Assembly: GCF_013249045.1 (NCBI RefSeq)
Contig: NZ_JABRWP010000004.1
Coordinates: 186,001 to 250,000, forward strand
Origin: Winogradskyella eckloniae
GTDB taxonomy: Bacteria; Bacteroidota; Bacteroidia; Flavobacteriales; Flavobacteriaceae
Direction: 5' to 3'
Length of the DNA: 64,000 nt
A program made the translations under genes and the position numbers. Numbering within the stretch: position 1 is the first letter of the stretch; the number at the start of each line of letters is the position of its first letter. Positions 54,665 through 63,437 of this stretch are shown in pieces. The notes under the pieces were generated by a model that had not been told where the DNA came from, did not search any database, and was given only the letters and a program-made list of their open reading frames with translations.

Positions 54665-55669
54665 ATGAAAAAATTCAATCGCAATGTAGGTTTACGATTA
54701 ATATGTTTATCTGCAATACTTACACTTTTTTATAACTGTAACAGTGATGACAGTGACGATGAATTAGGAAACTGGGTTAAAAAATCTAGTTTTAATGAAG
54801 AAGCAAGAAGTAGTTCATCTGCCTTTACAATTGGAAATATAGGATATATGGGAACTGGTTATGATGGTGATGATTACTACAATGATTTCTGGAGCTATAA
54901 TATGGACACCAATTCTTGGCAACAACTATCAGATTTTCCAGGTGTTGAAAGAAGTTCTGCTGTTTCATTTGTAATTAATAATGACGGTTATATGGGAACA
55001 GGTTATAATGGCGATACTAATGAAGAGTTAGCTGATTTTTATAAATATAACGTGGCTACAAATAGCTGGACTCAAATTTCAGACTTTGGTGGTTCTGCAA
55101 GATATGGAGCTGTTGGTTTTGGCTCTAGTACATCTGGATACGTTGGTACAGGTTACGATGGTAGTGATAAAAAAGATTTCTGGAAATACAATCCTACAGC
55201 TGATTCATGGGAAGAAATTTTTGGCTTTGGCGGCGATAAAAGAAGAGATGGTGTCACTTTTACTATAGCCAATAATGTTTATTTCGGTACAGGTATTAGT
55301 AATGGTGTATATGAAGAGGATTTTTGGGTTTTTAATTTAGATACTGAGGTTTGGACAGAGTTAGAAGATATTGATGAAGATGATGATGACGATGTGTATA
55401 GATCCAATGCCGTTGCCTTTACCTTAAATGGAAAAGGATACATAGCTTGTGGAGAATATGGAGGAAGTATAAGTACGGTTTACGAGTATACACCTTCTAA
55501 TGAATCTTGGGAAGAAAAAACTGAGTTTGAACTCTATGCAAGACGTGATGCAATTGCATTTAGCAATGGCGAAAGAGGATTTGTAGCATTAGGTAGAAAC
55601 GGCACATTATACTTAGATGATAATATGGAGTTTTTCCCTAATGATGAACAAGATGATGATGATAATTAA
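54665..55669 (+). CDS. Kelch-repeat lipoprotein
   Basis: A 334-residue lipoprotein (lipobox in LSAILTLFYNC). The mature part has about five to six kelch repeats, each with a Gly-Tyr/Phe pair and a Trp: GYMGTGYDGDDYYNDFWSYN, SWQQLSDFPG, GYVGTGYDGSDKKDFWKYN and similar. These form a beta propeller that could bind a protein or glycan on the cell surface. The C-terminus is acidic (DEQDDDDN). It is divergent from DUF4270 and lies before a DUF4907 gene and a second two-component pair. Confidence 0.88.
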   Translation: MKKFNRNVGLRLICLSAILTLFYNCNSDDSDDELGNWVKKSSFNEEARSSSSAFTIGNIGYMGTGYDGDDYYNDFWSYNMDTNSWQQLSDFPGVERSSAVSFVINNDGYMGTGYNGDTNEELADFYKYNVATNSWTQISDFGGSARYGAVGFGSSTSGYVGTGYDGSDKKDFWKYNPTADSWEEIFGFGGDKRRDGVTFTIANNVYFGTGISNGVYEEDFWVFNLDTEVWTELEDIDEDDDDDVYRSNAVAFTLNGKGYIACGEYGGSISTVYEYTPSNESWEEKTEFELYARRDAIAFSNGERGFVALGRNGTLYLDDNMEFFPNDEQDDDDN

Positions 55670-55731
55670 AAGAATTGTTTAGATTGATTGATAGGTTATT
55701 AACGTGTGAAATTTTGGTTAATAGCCAACCT

Positions 55732-55781
55732 AGAGTCAGGATAATGTTGGGTATCCTTCATAATTTCTGACTCTTTTTTTT
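55732..55781 (+). terminator. Terminator of the kelch gene
   Basis: AGAGTCAG (55732-55739) and CTGACTCT (55767-55774) form the outer stem, with GGATA and TATCC inside, followed by a run of eight T. Confidence 0.75.
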
Positions 55782-55789
55782 AAATTAAA

Positions 55790-56149
55790 ATGATGAAAAA
55801 ACCATATACGTATCTTGCTGTTTTTATAGTAATTTCTGTCTTTACTTTTTTAATTTATTATTTTATTAATTCTAACGAAGACAATAATAAATTTATAGAC
55901 CAACATCCATTTACTTTACAAGTATTAGAAAAAGATAGTTCTTGGATTTATGAAATTTATAATGAAGACAATCTTTTTATTAGACAAGAATTTATTCCTT
56001 CGGTTAAAGGCAAACAAATTTTTAAATCTAAAGAAGATGCCGAAAAAATAGGAAAATTAGTAGTCAGTAAACTCTCTAAAAATGCTTTTCCTGTAATTAG
56101 TGAAACTGATCTTAAAGAAAATAACATTAGTTTTGAGCATACCAACTAG
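55790..56149 (+). CDS. DUF4907-family protein
   Basis: A 119-residue protein with an N-terminal membrane helix (YLAVFIVISVFTFLIYYFI) and a short periplasmic domain. The core EIYNEDNLFIRQEFIPSVKGKQIFKSKEDAEKIGKLVV matches DUF4907 of Bacteroidetes, which is often found beside kelch-repeat and DUF4270 proteins. The role is unknown. It is 16 bases from the sensor kinase gene, so it may be co-transcribed with the kinase and regulator. Confidence 0.78.
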   Translation: MMKKPYTYLAVFIVISVFTFLIYYFINSNEDNNKFIDQHPFTLQVLEKDSSWIYEIYNEDNLFIRQEFIPSVKGKQIFKSKEDAEKIGKLVVSKLSKNAFPVISETDLKENNISFEHTN

Positions 56150-56164
56150 AATATAAATTTTTCA

Positions 56165-57202
56165 ATGATGTTAAAAAACATCTCCTTAAAAGAAGCCATA
56201 ATACATATCGTAGTTTGGATATGTATAAGTATATTTCCTTTATCTTCTGCATATATGGACTTGGGAGAAATCCCAACAGAAATGTATATTAGACTAGCCT
56301 TACGCCCTATTCTATTTTATGTCAATTATTTAGTTTTTGTGCCTTATTTATTATTAAAGCGCAAGCTACTATTCTACATCATTACATCTATTGTTTTTTT
56401 GATTCTCTATATCTATGTTTCTGAAGAATTAATTACAAATACGATTGCTGAAGAGTTTAGAAAAATGCCTAAACCACCAAAAATGCCAACTGGTCCTTTT
56501 GGCATTAGACACGCTATACCTGTCGTTTTTTCATTATCAATATTTTTATTAGGTGGTATTTTCAGTTTAGTTGTTGACTTTTATAAAAGAGATCGCGAGT
56601 CTAAAGAATTAGAAAATGAACAGAAAGAAATTAAACTTCAGTTTTTAAGAAATCAACTAAATCCACATTTTTTATTTAATTCCTTAAATAGCATCTATGC
56701 ATTAGTTAGAAGTAAATCAGATAATGCACCAGAAGCCGTTATTACTTTATCAGAATTGATGCGTTATATGCTTTATGAAGCTGGTGACGAGCAAGTGGCT
56801 TTAGAAAAAGAAATAAATTATATAAAAAATTATATCGCATTACAACGTTTACGTCTTAAAAATACAGAAGCTGTTAAACTTAACATAAAAGGTGAAACAA
56901 GACACCTTAAAGTATATCCATTGTTATTAATTTCATTTATTGAAAATGCATTTAAGTATGGCACTGACTATAAAGGAAACACCCAAATTGATATAAAAAT
57001 TATTGTAGAGAACAATAAATTGCATTTAAATGTAGAAAATATCATAGGGATTTATAAACGCGATGATAAAAACTCTGGCGTTGGCTTAGAGAACATTCAA
57101 AATCAACTTAACCATTTATATCATAATAATCATCATTTAGTAATAGATGAGACTAAAACTCATTTTAAAATAGAATTAACTATAAATTTAAAAAGCGAAT
57201 GA
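56165..57202 (+). CDS. LytS-type sensor histidine kinase, second copy
   Basis: A 345-residue kinase with four hydrophobic segments in the first 140 residues and the His_kinase signature NPHFLFNSLNSIYALVRS, SFIENAFKYGTD and NSGVGLENIQNQL. It has the same length and layout as the kinase at 35753, so these are paralogues. It overlaps its response regulator by 4 bases (ATGA). Confidence 0.93.
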   Translation: MMLKNISLKEAIIHIVVWICISIFPLSSAYMDLGEIPTEMYIRLALRPILFYVNYLVFVPYLLLKRKLLFYIITSIVFLILYIYVSEELITNTIAEEFRKMPKPPKMPTGPFGIRHAIPVVFSLSIFLLGGIFSLVVDFYKRDRESKELENEQKEIKLQFLRNQLNPHFLFNSLNSIYALVRSKSDNAPEAVITLSELMRYMLYEAGDEQVALEKEINYIKNYIALQRLRLKNTEAVKLNIKGETRHLKVYPLLLISFIENAFKYGTDYKGNTQIDIKIIVENNKLHLNVENIIGIYKRDDKNSGVGLENIQNQLNHLYHNNHHLVIDETKTHFKIELTINLKSE

Positions 57203-57930
57203 AGTGTATCATAATTGACGATGAACCTTTAGCTATAGATGTTATAGAATCTTATTGCCAAGCCCTAAGTTCTGTAGAAGTTATTAGTACGTTTACAAGC
57301 GCTATTGAAGCTTTAGATTTTATAAATAATAATAGTATTGACCTTGTGTTTTCTGACATAGAAATGCCAAATATTTCTGGGATAGAATTAATTAAGTCTC
57401 TTGAAGGCAAAGTGCCTTATTTTATTTTTACAACGGCTTATCCGGAATATGCACTAGAAGGTTTTGATTTAAATGCTGTTGATTATTTGGTAAAACCTAT
57501 CCCGTTTCCTCGTTTTCTAAAAGCAGTAAATAGAGTAAAAGAAATGATAAAATTAAATGATGTAAGCACATCATTTAATGTGTCTTCTGCAGCTGGTGAA
57601 ACGTCATCGGCTATTGAAGACGATTTTATTTTTGTAAAATCTGAATACGAAAATTTAAAAATAGATATCAACGGCATTAAACATATACAAGGTCTAAAGG
57701 ATTATTTAAAAATTCATTCTGAAGCATCAAAACCCATTTTAACACTCATGAGTTTTAAGGAAATTCAAGATAAACTACCCGAAAACAAATTTATTAGAGT
57801 CCATCGTTCTTTCATTGTTAATGTAAATAAAATTACTTCCGTTCAAAAAAATAGAATTGTCATTAAGGACGAAAGAATACCTATTGGTGAGAGTTATAAA
57901 TCTATGGTGTATAGTAGGTTAAATATATAA
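57199..57930 (+). CDS. LytTR-family response regulator, second copy
   Basis: A 243-residue regulator. The receiver domain shows CIIIDDEPLAI, phospho-acceptor Asp in LVFSDIEMPNISGIEL, TTAYPEYALEGF and KPIPF. The LytTR domain shows FIFVKSEYENLKIDINGIKHIQGLKDYLKIHS and FIRVHRSFIVNVNKI. It is close in sequence to the regulator at 35021. The neighbourhood suggests it controls the kelch/DUF4270/barrel genes, which is inference. Confidence 0.94.
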   Translation: MKCIIIDDEPLAIDVIESYCQALSSVEVISTFTSAIEALDFINNNSIDLVFSDIEMPNISGIELIKSLEGKVPYFIFTTAYPEYALEGFDLNAVDYLVKPIPFPRFLKAVNRVKEMIKLNDVSTSFNVSSAAGETSSAIEDDFIFVKSEYENLKIDINGIKHIQGLKDYLKIHSEASKPILTLMSFKEIQDKLPENKFIRVHRSFIVNVNKITSVQKNRIVIKDERIPIGESYKSMVYSRLNI

Positions 57931-57960
57931 CCTTGCAAAGTAACAGATATCTTAAAAAAT

Positions 57961-57989
57961 AAAAAACAGCGCTTTTAGCGCTGTTTTTT
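57961..57989. terminator. Bidirectional terminator before fabG
   Basis: ACAGCGC and GCGCTGT around TTTTA, with six A before and six T after. It lies between the convergent response-regulator and fabG genes. Confidence 0.85.
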
Positions 57990-58010
57990 ATTCTGTAAAG
58001 AAGGTAAATA

Positions 58011-58757
58011 CTATGTGAGCATTCCACCATCAACATTTAAGGTTTGTCCTGTGACATATGCACTTAAATCACTTGCTAAATACACACATGCATTAGCGAT
58101 ATCTTCAGGAGTTCCTCCTCTTTTTAATGGAATTCCAGCGCGCCAACCTTTTACGGTTTCTTCATCTAATTTTGCTGTCATTTCGGTTTCAATAAAACCA
58201 GGTGCAATAACATTGCATCTAATATTTCTAGATCCTAATTCTAATGCTACCGATTTAGAAAAACCAATGATTCCGGCTTTAGATGCTGCATAATTAGTTT
58301 GGCCTGCATTGCCTTTTACTCCTACTACTGAGCTCATGTTTATAATAGAACCTTTTCTTTGTTTTAGCATTGTACGTTGTACTGCTTTGGTCATATTAAA
58401 AACGGATTTAAGATTGACTTCAATGACCTTATCAAAGTCCTCTTCTCCCATTCGCATTAAAAGATTATCTTTTGTTATACCTGCATTATTTACTAGAATA
58501 TCAATAGTTCCAAATGTTTCTAATACGTCTTCTGCTAATTTTTGAGCATCATTAAAATTGGCAGCATTACTTTGATAACCTTTGGCCTTTATCCCTTTGT
58601 CATTTAACTCTTGCTCTAATGCATTGGCCGCTTCTACTGATGAGCTATATGTAAAAGCCACATTAGCACCATGATCTGCAAACACTTCTGCTATGCCTTT
58701 TCCTATACCTCTACTTGCTCCAGTTATAATAGCTGTTTTTCCTTCTAGTAGTCTCAT
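58011..58757 (-). CDS. fabG: 3-oxoacyl-ACP reductase
   Basis: A 248-residue short-chain dehydrogenase for the first reduction of fatty-acid elongation. The cofactor-binding TGASRGIGKG, the NNAG motif, catalytic Ser in INMSSVVG, and Tyr-Lys in YAASKAG are seen, with the C-terminal DGGM. The length is normal for FabG. Single gene, with a shared terminator downstream. Confidence 0.95.
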   Translation of the reverse strand: MRLLEGKTAIITGASRGIGKGIAEVFADHGANVAFTYSSSVEAANALEQELNDKGIKAKGYQSNAANFNDAQKLAEDVLETFGTIDILVNNAGITKDNLLMRMGEEDFDKVIEVNLKSVFNMTKAVQRTMLKQRKGSIINMSSVVGVKGNAGQTNYAASKAGIIGFSKSVALELGSRNIRCNVIAPGFIETEMTAKLDEETVKGWRAGIPLKRGGTPEDIANACVYLASDLSAYVTGQTLNVDGGMLT

Positions 58758-58926
58758 ATATTGTTGTTTGGTTAGTTTCTTTTTAAAGTTAATTATCTTT
58801 AATCAAATTTAACTAGGTTGATCTTATTTTTTTTAATTTTTAAATAGAATTAAAGCACAAAATTAATGATTTATTAGATAATCAACGGTTTCAAATATAC
58901 TATTTAATTACATCTTTTTTTGACAT

Positions 58927-58964
58927 AAAAAAACCTCATATTTAATTGTAATATGAGGTTTTAT
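58927..58964 (-). terminator. Terminator of the M16 protease gene
   Basis: AAAACCTCATATT and AATATGAGGTTTT surround TAATTGT, followed by a run of T on the minus strand. It lies 20 bases beyond the stop at 58983. Confidence 0.8.
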
Positions 58965-58982
58965 TGTATTGTCAATTCTTTG

Positions 58983-61955
58983 CTATTGCTTTAGTTCTTC
59001 AGGTTGGTTATAATTAAACAGATAATCAATATCTAATTCTTTAATTGTTCCTAATTTACTTAAGGCATCAAAATCCATATCTTTCTTGTTACCTATTACC
59101 ATTACATTATATTCTGCACCTTTTATATTCTCATTAAAGAATGTTTTAAGGTCATCCATTGTCATGTTTTTTATGGCATTATAGATTTCTTCTCTGTTGT
59201 CATTATCTATACCTCGTTTTTTTAACCTTTCATAAGTCCAAAATATATTAGATTTAGTAATACGTTGTGACGCAATTTTCTTTAAAGTACCTTCTTTTGC
59301 CTGATTAAATTGATCTTCAGCCTCTGGCATATCTGTCATTAATTCCATCATTGCATTAACAGCCTGCTCTAATTTATTAGCCTGTGTACCAACATATGCT
59401 GTGGTATAATCTGGTTGACCTGCTTCGCTTGCCATTTGGTATCTAGAAAATGCAGAATATGCTAATGATTTAGATTCTCTTATTTCTTGAAAAACGATTG
59501 AAGATAATCCGCTACCAAAATACGTGTTAAACAACTGAGAAGCCGCCATTTTCTTAGGGTCAAATTCTTCACCTTTACCTACTAACAATATTTCACTTTG
59601 TACCATATCATAATCCACAAAATAAACATTACCACCAGTTTCTAAGTTTACGTATTCTACTTTTTCAGGGTAATCTAATAATGCTTCTGGAATTTGATGA
59701 TGTGTATTTAAAGCCGTTTTTGCTTCATCTACAGCATTTCCGTAGTAGAATATACGTTGTTTGTAAGCACGCATTTCTTTTATTTTATTTACGAGTTCTG
59801 TAGGACTTATGGCTTTTAATTCCATTTGTGAATAAATATTTCTTAGTCTAGAATTTTCGCCATATTGTCCGTAACTCATTAAACCATTCCAGAAAATATT
59901 CCCTTTTTGAGTTTTTCCATCTTCTCTACCTTTTAAGATACTTTCAACATATTTATCGTAAGTTTCTTGATTTGGTTCTGCATCGTTCCATAAATGTTCT
60001 AATAGTTTTAAACCTGCATCTAAGTTTTCTTTTAAACCAGAAATACCTACATAGGTTTTGTCATTAGAAGAAAATACATTGTAACTCACTCCTATTTTGT
60101 AGAATTCTTGTTTTAACTGTTCTGGAGTATATGTGCTTGTTCCTAAATAATCTAAATAACCAGCAGCAAGAGAAACCATTCTATCGTTATCTTGTCCCAT
60201 ATCAAAAATGATATTTAAATTAAAGATATCGTTGTTTGGGTTTTCTACATAAGATAATTTAAGTCCGTTATCTGTTGTAAGTTCTTTAATTTCAGATTTA
60301 TAATCTACAAATTTTGGCTTTAAATCTGGAGAAGTCATAGCATTTATTGATGCTAAAAAATCCGATTCCACGCCTTTATTTAATTCAATAGGTGTAATGC
60401 CTGGATTTTCTACCTTAACAATAGATGTATCTTCTCCTTTAAGTTTATGTACTTCTACATAATTATTTCCATAAAATGAATTTGCAAAATCAACAACTTC
60501 TTGCTTAGTAATTTTCTTCATTTCATCTAACATCTTTAGACGACTTTCCCAATTTTGCTCTCCAATAAAAGCGTCTAGATAAGCGTAAGCTGTAGCAGAT
60601 CCGTTTTCATATTCTCTAATTTGAGATAAACGCATATCGTTAATAACGGCATCTAGTAACCAATCTTCAAATTCTCCTTTTTTGATTTTCTCAATTTGAG
60701 AAAGGAGTAATTCTTTTACTTCATCTAAAGTTTGATTTGCTTTAGGCGATCCATATAGTAAATGAAAACCATAATCATTATTAAAATTGGTAAAAGATGA
60801 CGCTCTTTGTACCATTTGTTTTTGATTAAGGTTTAAGTCAATAAGACCAGCTTGAGAATTAGCCAACATATAGTCTACTAGATTAAGTATAACTTCTTGG
60901 TCAGATCCTTTACCTTTAGATCTAAAAGCGACATAAATAGATTCTGCTGTAGGTCCTAAAACTTCTTTTTTAACAGGTGCTGTAATAGGTTCTAACTCTG
61001 GAAACGTAGGATGTTCGAGTTCTTTTTTCTCATAACTACCGAAAGCGTCATTTACTTTTTTAATTGTAGCATCAAAATCTAAATCACCTACCATGATTAC
61101 AGCCATATTATTTGGCACATAATATTTATCAAAATACGCATTAATAGCTTCCATTGAAGGATTTTTTAAATGCTCTGAGATCCCAATAGTAGATTGAGTT
61201 CCGTAAGGATGTGTTGGGTATAGACCTTGAAGTGTTGCAAAATATTGCTTACGTCCATCACTGTCTTGACCTCTATTAAATTCTTCATAAACAGCTTCTA
61301 ATTCTGTATGAAATAAACGCAATACTAATTTACTAAAACGCTCACTTTCTATTTTTAACCATTTATCTACTTCGTTAGACGGAATTTTATTGACATATAC
61401 AGTTTGCTCGTTAGAAGTAAAAGCATTCGTGCCTTCTGCTCCTAATGAACTTAACATCTTATCATATTCATTAGCTATAGATAATTTTGAAGCTTCTAAA
61501 GATATTTCATCTATTTTTTTATAAATAGCTTTCTTTTTTTCAGGATCTTGCTCTTTTTTATGATCTTCATATAGATCAGAAATCTGCTTGATTAATTTAG
61601 ATTCTTCTTCGTAATTCTGAGTACCGATTTTATCAGTTCCCTTAAAAACCATATGCTCTAAATAATGCGCTAAACCTGTGTTATCTGCAGGATCATAGGT
61701 AGATCCAGCGCGTACAGCAATTAGTGTTTGAATTTTTGGTTCTTCCTCATTTTTACCGAGATATACTTTTAAACCATTGTCTAAAGTATACAGCCTTAAG
61801 CCTGTTGGGTCATTTGTAACGGTTTCATATTTAAAACCATTAGCATCTTCGTGATTTTCTATTGCATATCCTAGTTTTTCTGAATTAGTATTGGTTTTAC
61901 AACCCAAAACAATAGAAACTAAGAACAACAATGTTAGTGTTTTAGTAATTTTCAT
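58983..61955 (-). CDS. M16-family metallopeptidase (pitrilysin type), lipoprotein
   Basis: A 990-residue exported protease with a lipobox (LLFLVSIVLGC). The inverted zinc motif HYLEHMVFKGT (HxxEH) lies near residue 84, and the distal glutamate region ELEAVYEEFNRG near residue 215 supplies the third zinc ligand. The second half is a catalytically inactive M16 repeat, as in most two-domain members. It may degrade peptides in the periplasm or on the surface. Single gene, upstream of a terminator. Confidence 0.92.
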   Translation of the reverse strand: MKITKTLTLLFLVSIVLGCKTNTNSEKLGYAIENHEDANGFKYETVTNDPTGLRLYTLDNGLKVYLGKNEEEPKIQTLIAVRAGSTYDPADNTGLAHYLEHMVFKGTDKIGTQNYEEESKLIKQISDLYEDHKKEQDPEKKKAIYKKIDEISLEASKLSIANEYDKMLSSLGAEGTNAFTSNEQTVYVNKIPSNEVDKWLKIESERFSKLVLRLFHTELEAVYEEFNRGQDSDGRKQYFATLQGLYPTHPYGTQSTIGISEHLKNPSMEAINAYFDKYYVPNNMAVIMVGDLDFDATIKKVNDAFGSYEKKELEHPTFPELEPITAPVKKEVLGPTAESIYVAFRSKGKGSDQEVILNLVDYMLANSQAGLIDLNLNQKQMVQRASSFTNFNNDYGFHLLYGSPKANQTLDEVKELLLSQIEKIKKGEFEDWLLDAVINDMRLSQIREYENGSATAYAYLDAFIGEQNWESRLKMLDEMKKITKQEVVDFANSFYGNNYVEVHKLKGEDTSIVKVENPGITPIELNKGVESDFLASINAMTSPDLKPKFVDYKSEIKELTTDNGLKLSYVENPNNDIFNLNIIFDMGQDNDRMVSLAAGYLDYLGTSTYTPEQLKQEFYKIGVSYNVFSSNDKTYVGISGLKENLDAGLKLLEHLWNDAEPNQETYDKYVESILKGREDGKTQKGNIFWNGLMSYGQYGENSRLRNIYSQMELKAISPTELVNKIKEMRAYKQRIFYYGNAVDEAKTALNTHHQIPEALLDYPEKVEYVNLETGGNVYFVDYDMVQSEILLVGKGEEFDPKKMAASQLFNTYFGSGLSSIVFQEIRESKSLAYSAFSRYQMASEAGQPDYTTAYVGTQANKLEQAVNAMMELMTDMPEAEDQFNQAKEGTLKKIASQRITKSNIFWTYERLKKRGIDNDNREEIYNAIKNMTMDDLKTFFNENIKGAEYNVMVIGNKKDMDFDALSKLGTIKELDIDYLFNYNQPEELKQ

Positions 61956-62014
61956 TTTTTGATTAATTGATTTATTGGTTAATTGATTAGTAGTTCATTT
62001 GATGTCATAAAAAA

Positions 62015-62044
62015 ATCCATCAGTTATAAAGATAACTAATGGAT
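62015..62044 (-). terminator. Terminator of the sucD gene
   Basis: ATCCATCAGTTAT and ATAACTAATGGAT around AAAG, with A-rich sequence before it giving a T run on the minus strand. It lies 38 bases beyond the sucD stop. Confidence 0.75.
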
Positions 62045-62082
62045 TAATAACGAAATGTTTTTAAAAATATTTTAACAGAAGT

Positions 62083-62955
62083 TTAGCCTAAAACTTCAGC
62101 TACTTTTTTACCTATTTCTGCAGGTGAATCAACAACGTGAATACCACATGCTCTCATAATTTTCTTTTTTGCTTGTGCAGTATCATCACTACCACCTACA
62201 ATAGCACCAGCATGTCCCATTGTACGACCAGCAGGAGCAGTTTCACCAGCAATAAAACCAATTACAGGTTTTTTACTTCCACTTGCTTTGTACCAGTTGG
62301 CAGCATCTGCTTCTAACTGACCACCTATTTCACCAATCATTACAACAGCTTCAGTTTCTGGGTCATTTATTAATAACTCTACAGCTTCTTTGGTAGTTGT
62401 TCCTATAATTGGATCTCCTCCAATACCAATTGCTGTTGTTATACCTAAACCTTGCTTTACAACTTGATCAGCAGCTTCATAAGTTAATGTTCCTGATTTA
62501 GAAACAATACCAACATTACCTTGTTTAAAAACAAAACCTGGCATAATCCCAACTTTAGCTTCACCAGGTGTAATAACACCAGGACAGTTAGGTCCTATAA
62601 GTCTACAATCTTTATCCTTTATATAGTTAGAGGCTTTAATCATATCTGCCACAGGAATTCCTTCTGTAATGGTAATAATTACTTTTATTCCTGCATCTGC
62701 TGCTTCCATAATGGCATCAGCTGCAAAAGCTGGTGGTACAAATATAATAGTAGTATCTGCTCCAACTTTTTCTACAGCTTCAGAAACTGTATTAAATACT
62801 GGCTTATCTAAATGGGTTTGACCACCTTTTCCAGGTGTTACACCTCCTACAACATTTGTTCCATATTCAATCATTTGTCCAGCATGAAAAGTACCTTCAC
62901 TACCTGTAAAACCTTGAACAATAATATTAGACTTCTTGTTTACTAAAACACTCAT
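62083..62955 (-). CDS. sucD: Succinate-CoA ligase, alpha subunit
   Basis: A 290-residue subunit of the TCA-cycle enzyme that makes ATP or GTP from succinyl-CoA. The CoA-binding [18 protein letters not shown], the Rossmann-like core and the active-site His in [13 protein letters not shown] (phosphohistidine) are present. The length is normal. The beta subunit is not in this window. The next genes upstream in the transcript direction are an NTF2-like gene and an lpxD homologue. Confidence 0.96.
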   Translation of the reverse strand: MSVLVNKKSNIIVQGFTGSEGTFHAGQMIEYGTNVVGGVTPGKGGQTHLDKPVFNTVSEAVEKVGADTTIIFVPPAFAADAIMEAADAGIKVIITITEGIPVADMIKASNYIKDKDCRLIGPNCPGVITPGEAKVGIMPGFVFKQGNVGIVSKSGTLTYEAADQVVKQGLGITTAIGIGGDPIIGTTTKEAVELLINDPETEAVVMIGEIGGQLEADAANWYKASGSKKPVIGFIAGETAPAGRTMGHAGAIVGGSDDTAQAKKKIMRACGIHVVDSPAEIGKKVAEVLG

Positions 62956-62991
62956 TGGTTATTTATATTTTTTGTTATATAATTACTTCCA

Positions 62992-62999
62992 CAAAAATA
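62992..62999 (-). promoter_or_regulatory. Candidate -7 element for sucD
   Basis: TATTTTTG on the minus strand matches TAnnTTTG and lies 37 bases before the sucD start. No good -33 element was seen, and the gene may also be read from upstream genes. Confidence 0.35.
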
Positions 63000-63029
63000 A
63001 GAGATTTAAAACGCATTTGCATCCTCTTT

Positions 63030-63437
63030 TTATAATTTTATTTCATAAGATGCCATGCTGACATCATTATTTTCATCTGCTTGATGGCTAATTTCATAAC
63101 CACGATATAATTTACCATCTTTTATTTCCCAAATTGTAGCAAAATGGGCTATTATGGTTTCAAAATCGGGATTTTCAATAGTGTGGCCAAACAGTGTATG
63201 TCGTGTTGTTACAAATGCATTGGCTTCTATGATATGTGTAAATTCGAATCTAAGACTGTTAAAAGATTGTCTTGTCCCTTCAAAAAATGATTCTATTGCT
63301 TTATAATTTAATAAATTAAATCCTTGACTACTCGTCCAATGTAATTCACAAGATTTATGAAAGAATTTTGAAACAATATCTGGATCATTAGCGATATCAG
63401 ATTTGTAAAACGCTATTACAATTTCTTTAGATGACAT
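63030..63437 (-). CDS. NTF2-like (SnoaL) domain protein
   Basis: A 135-residue single-domain protein of the NTF2/SnoaL fold. It shows the family opening KEIVIAFYKSDIANDPDIVSKFFHKSCELHW and the strand LYRGYEISHQADEN near the end. Such proteins are varied and include isomerases and ligand-binding proteins; the specific function is unknown. Its ATG overlaps the stop of the upstream lpxD homologue (TAATG), so they are probably in one operon. Confidence 0.78.
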   Translation of the reverse strand: MSSKEIVIAFYKSDIANDPDIVSKFFHKSCELHWTSSQGFNLLNYKAIESFFEGTRQSFNSLRFEFTHIIEANAFVTTRHTLFGHTIENPDFETIIAHFATIWEIKDGKLYRGYEISHQADENNDVSMASYEIKL

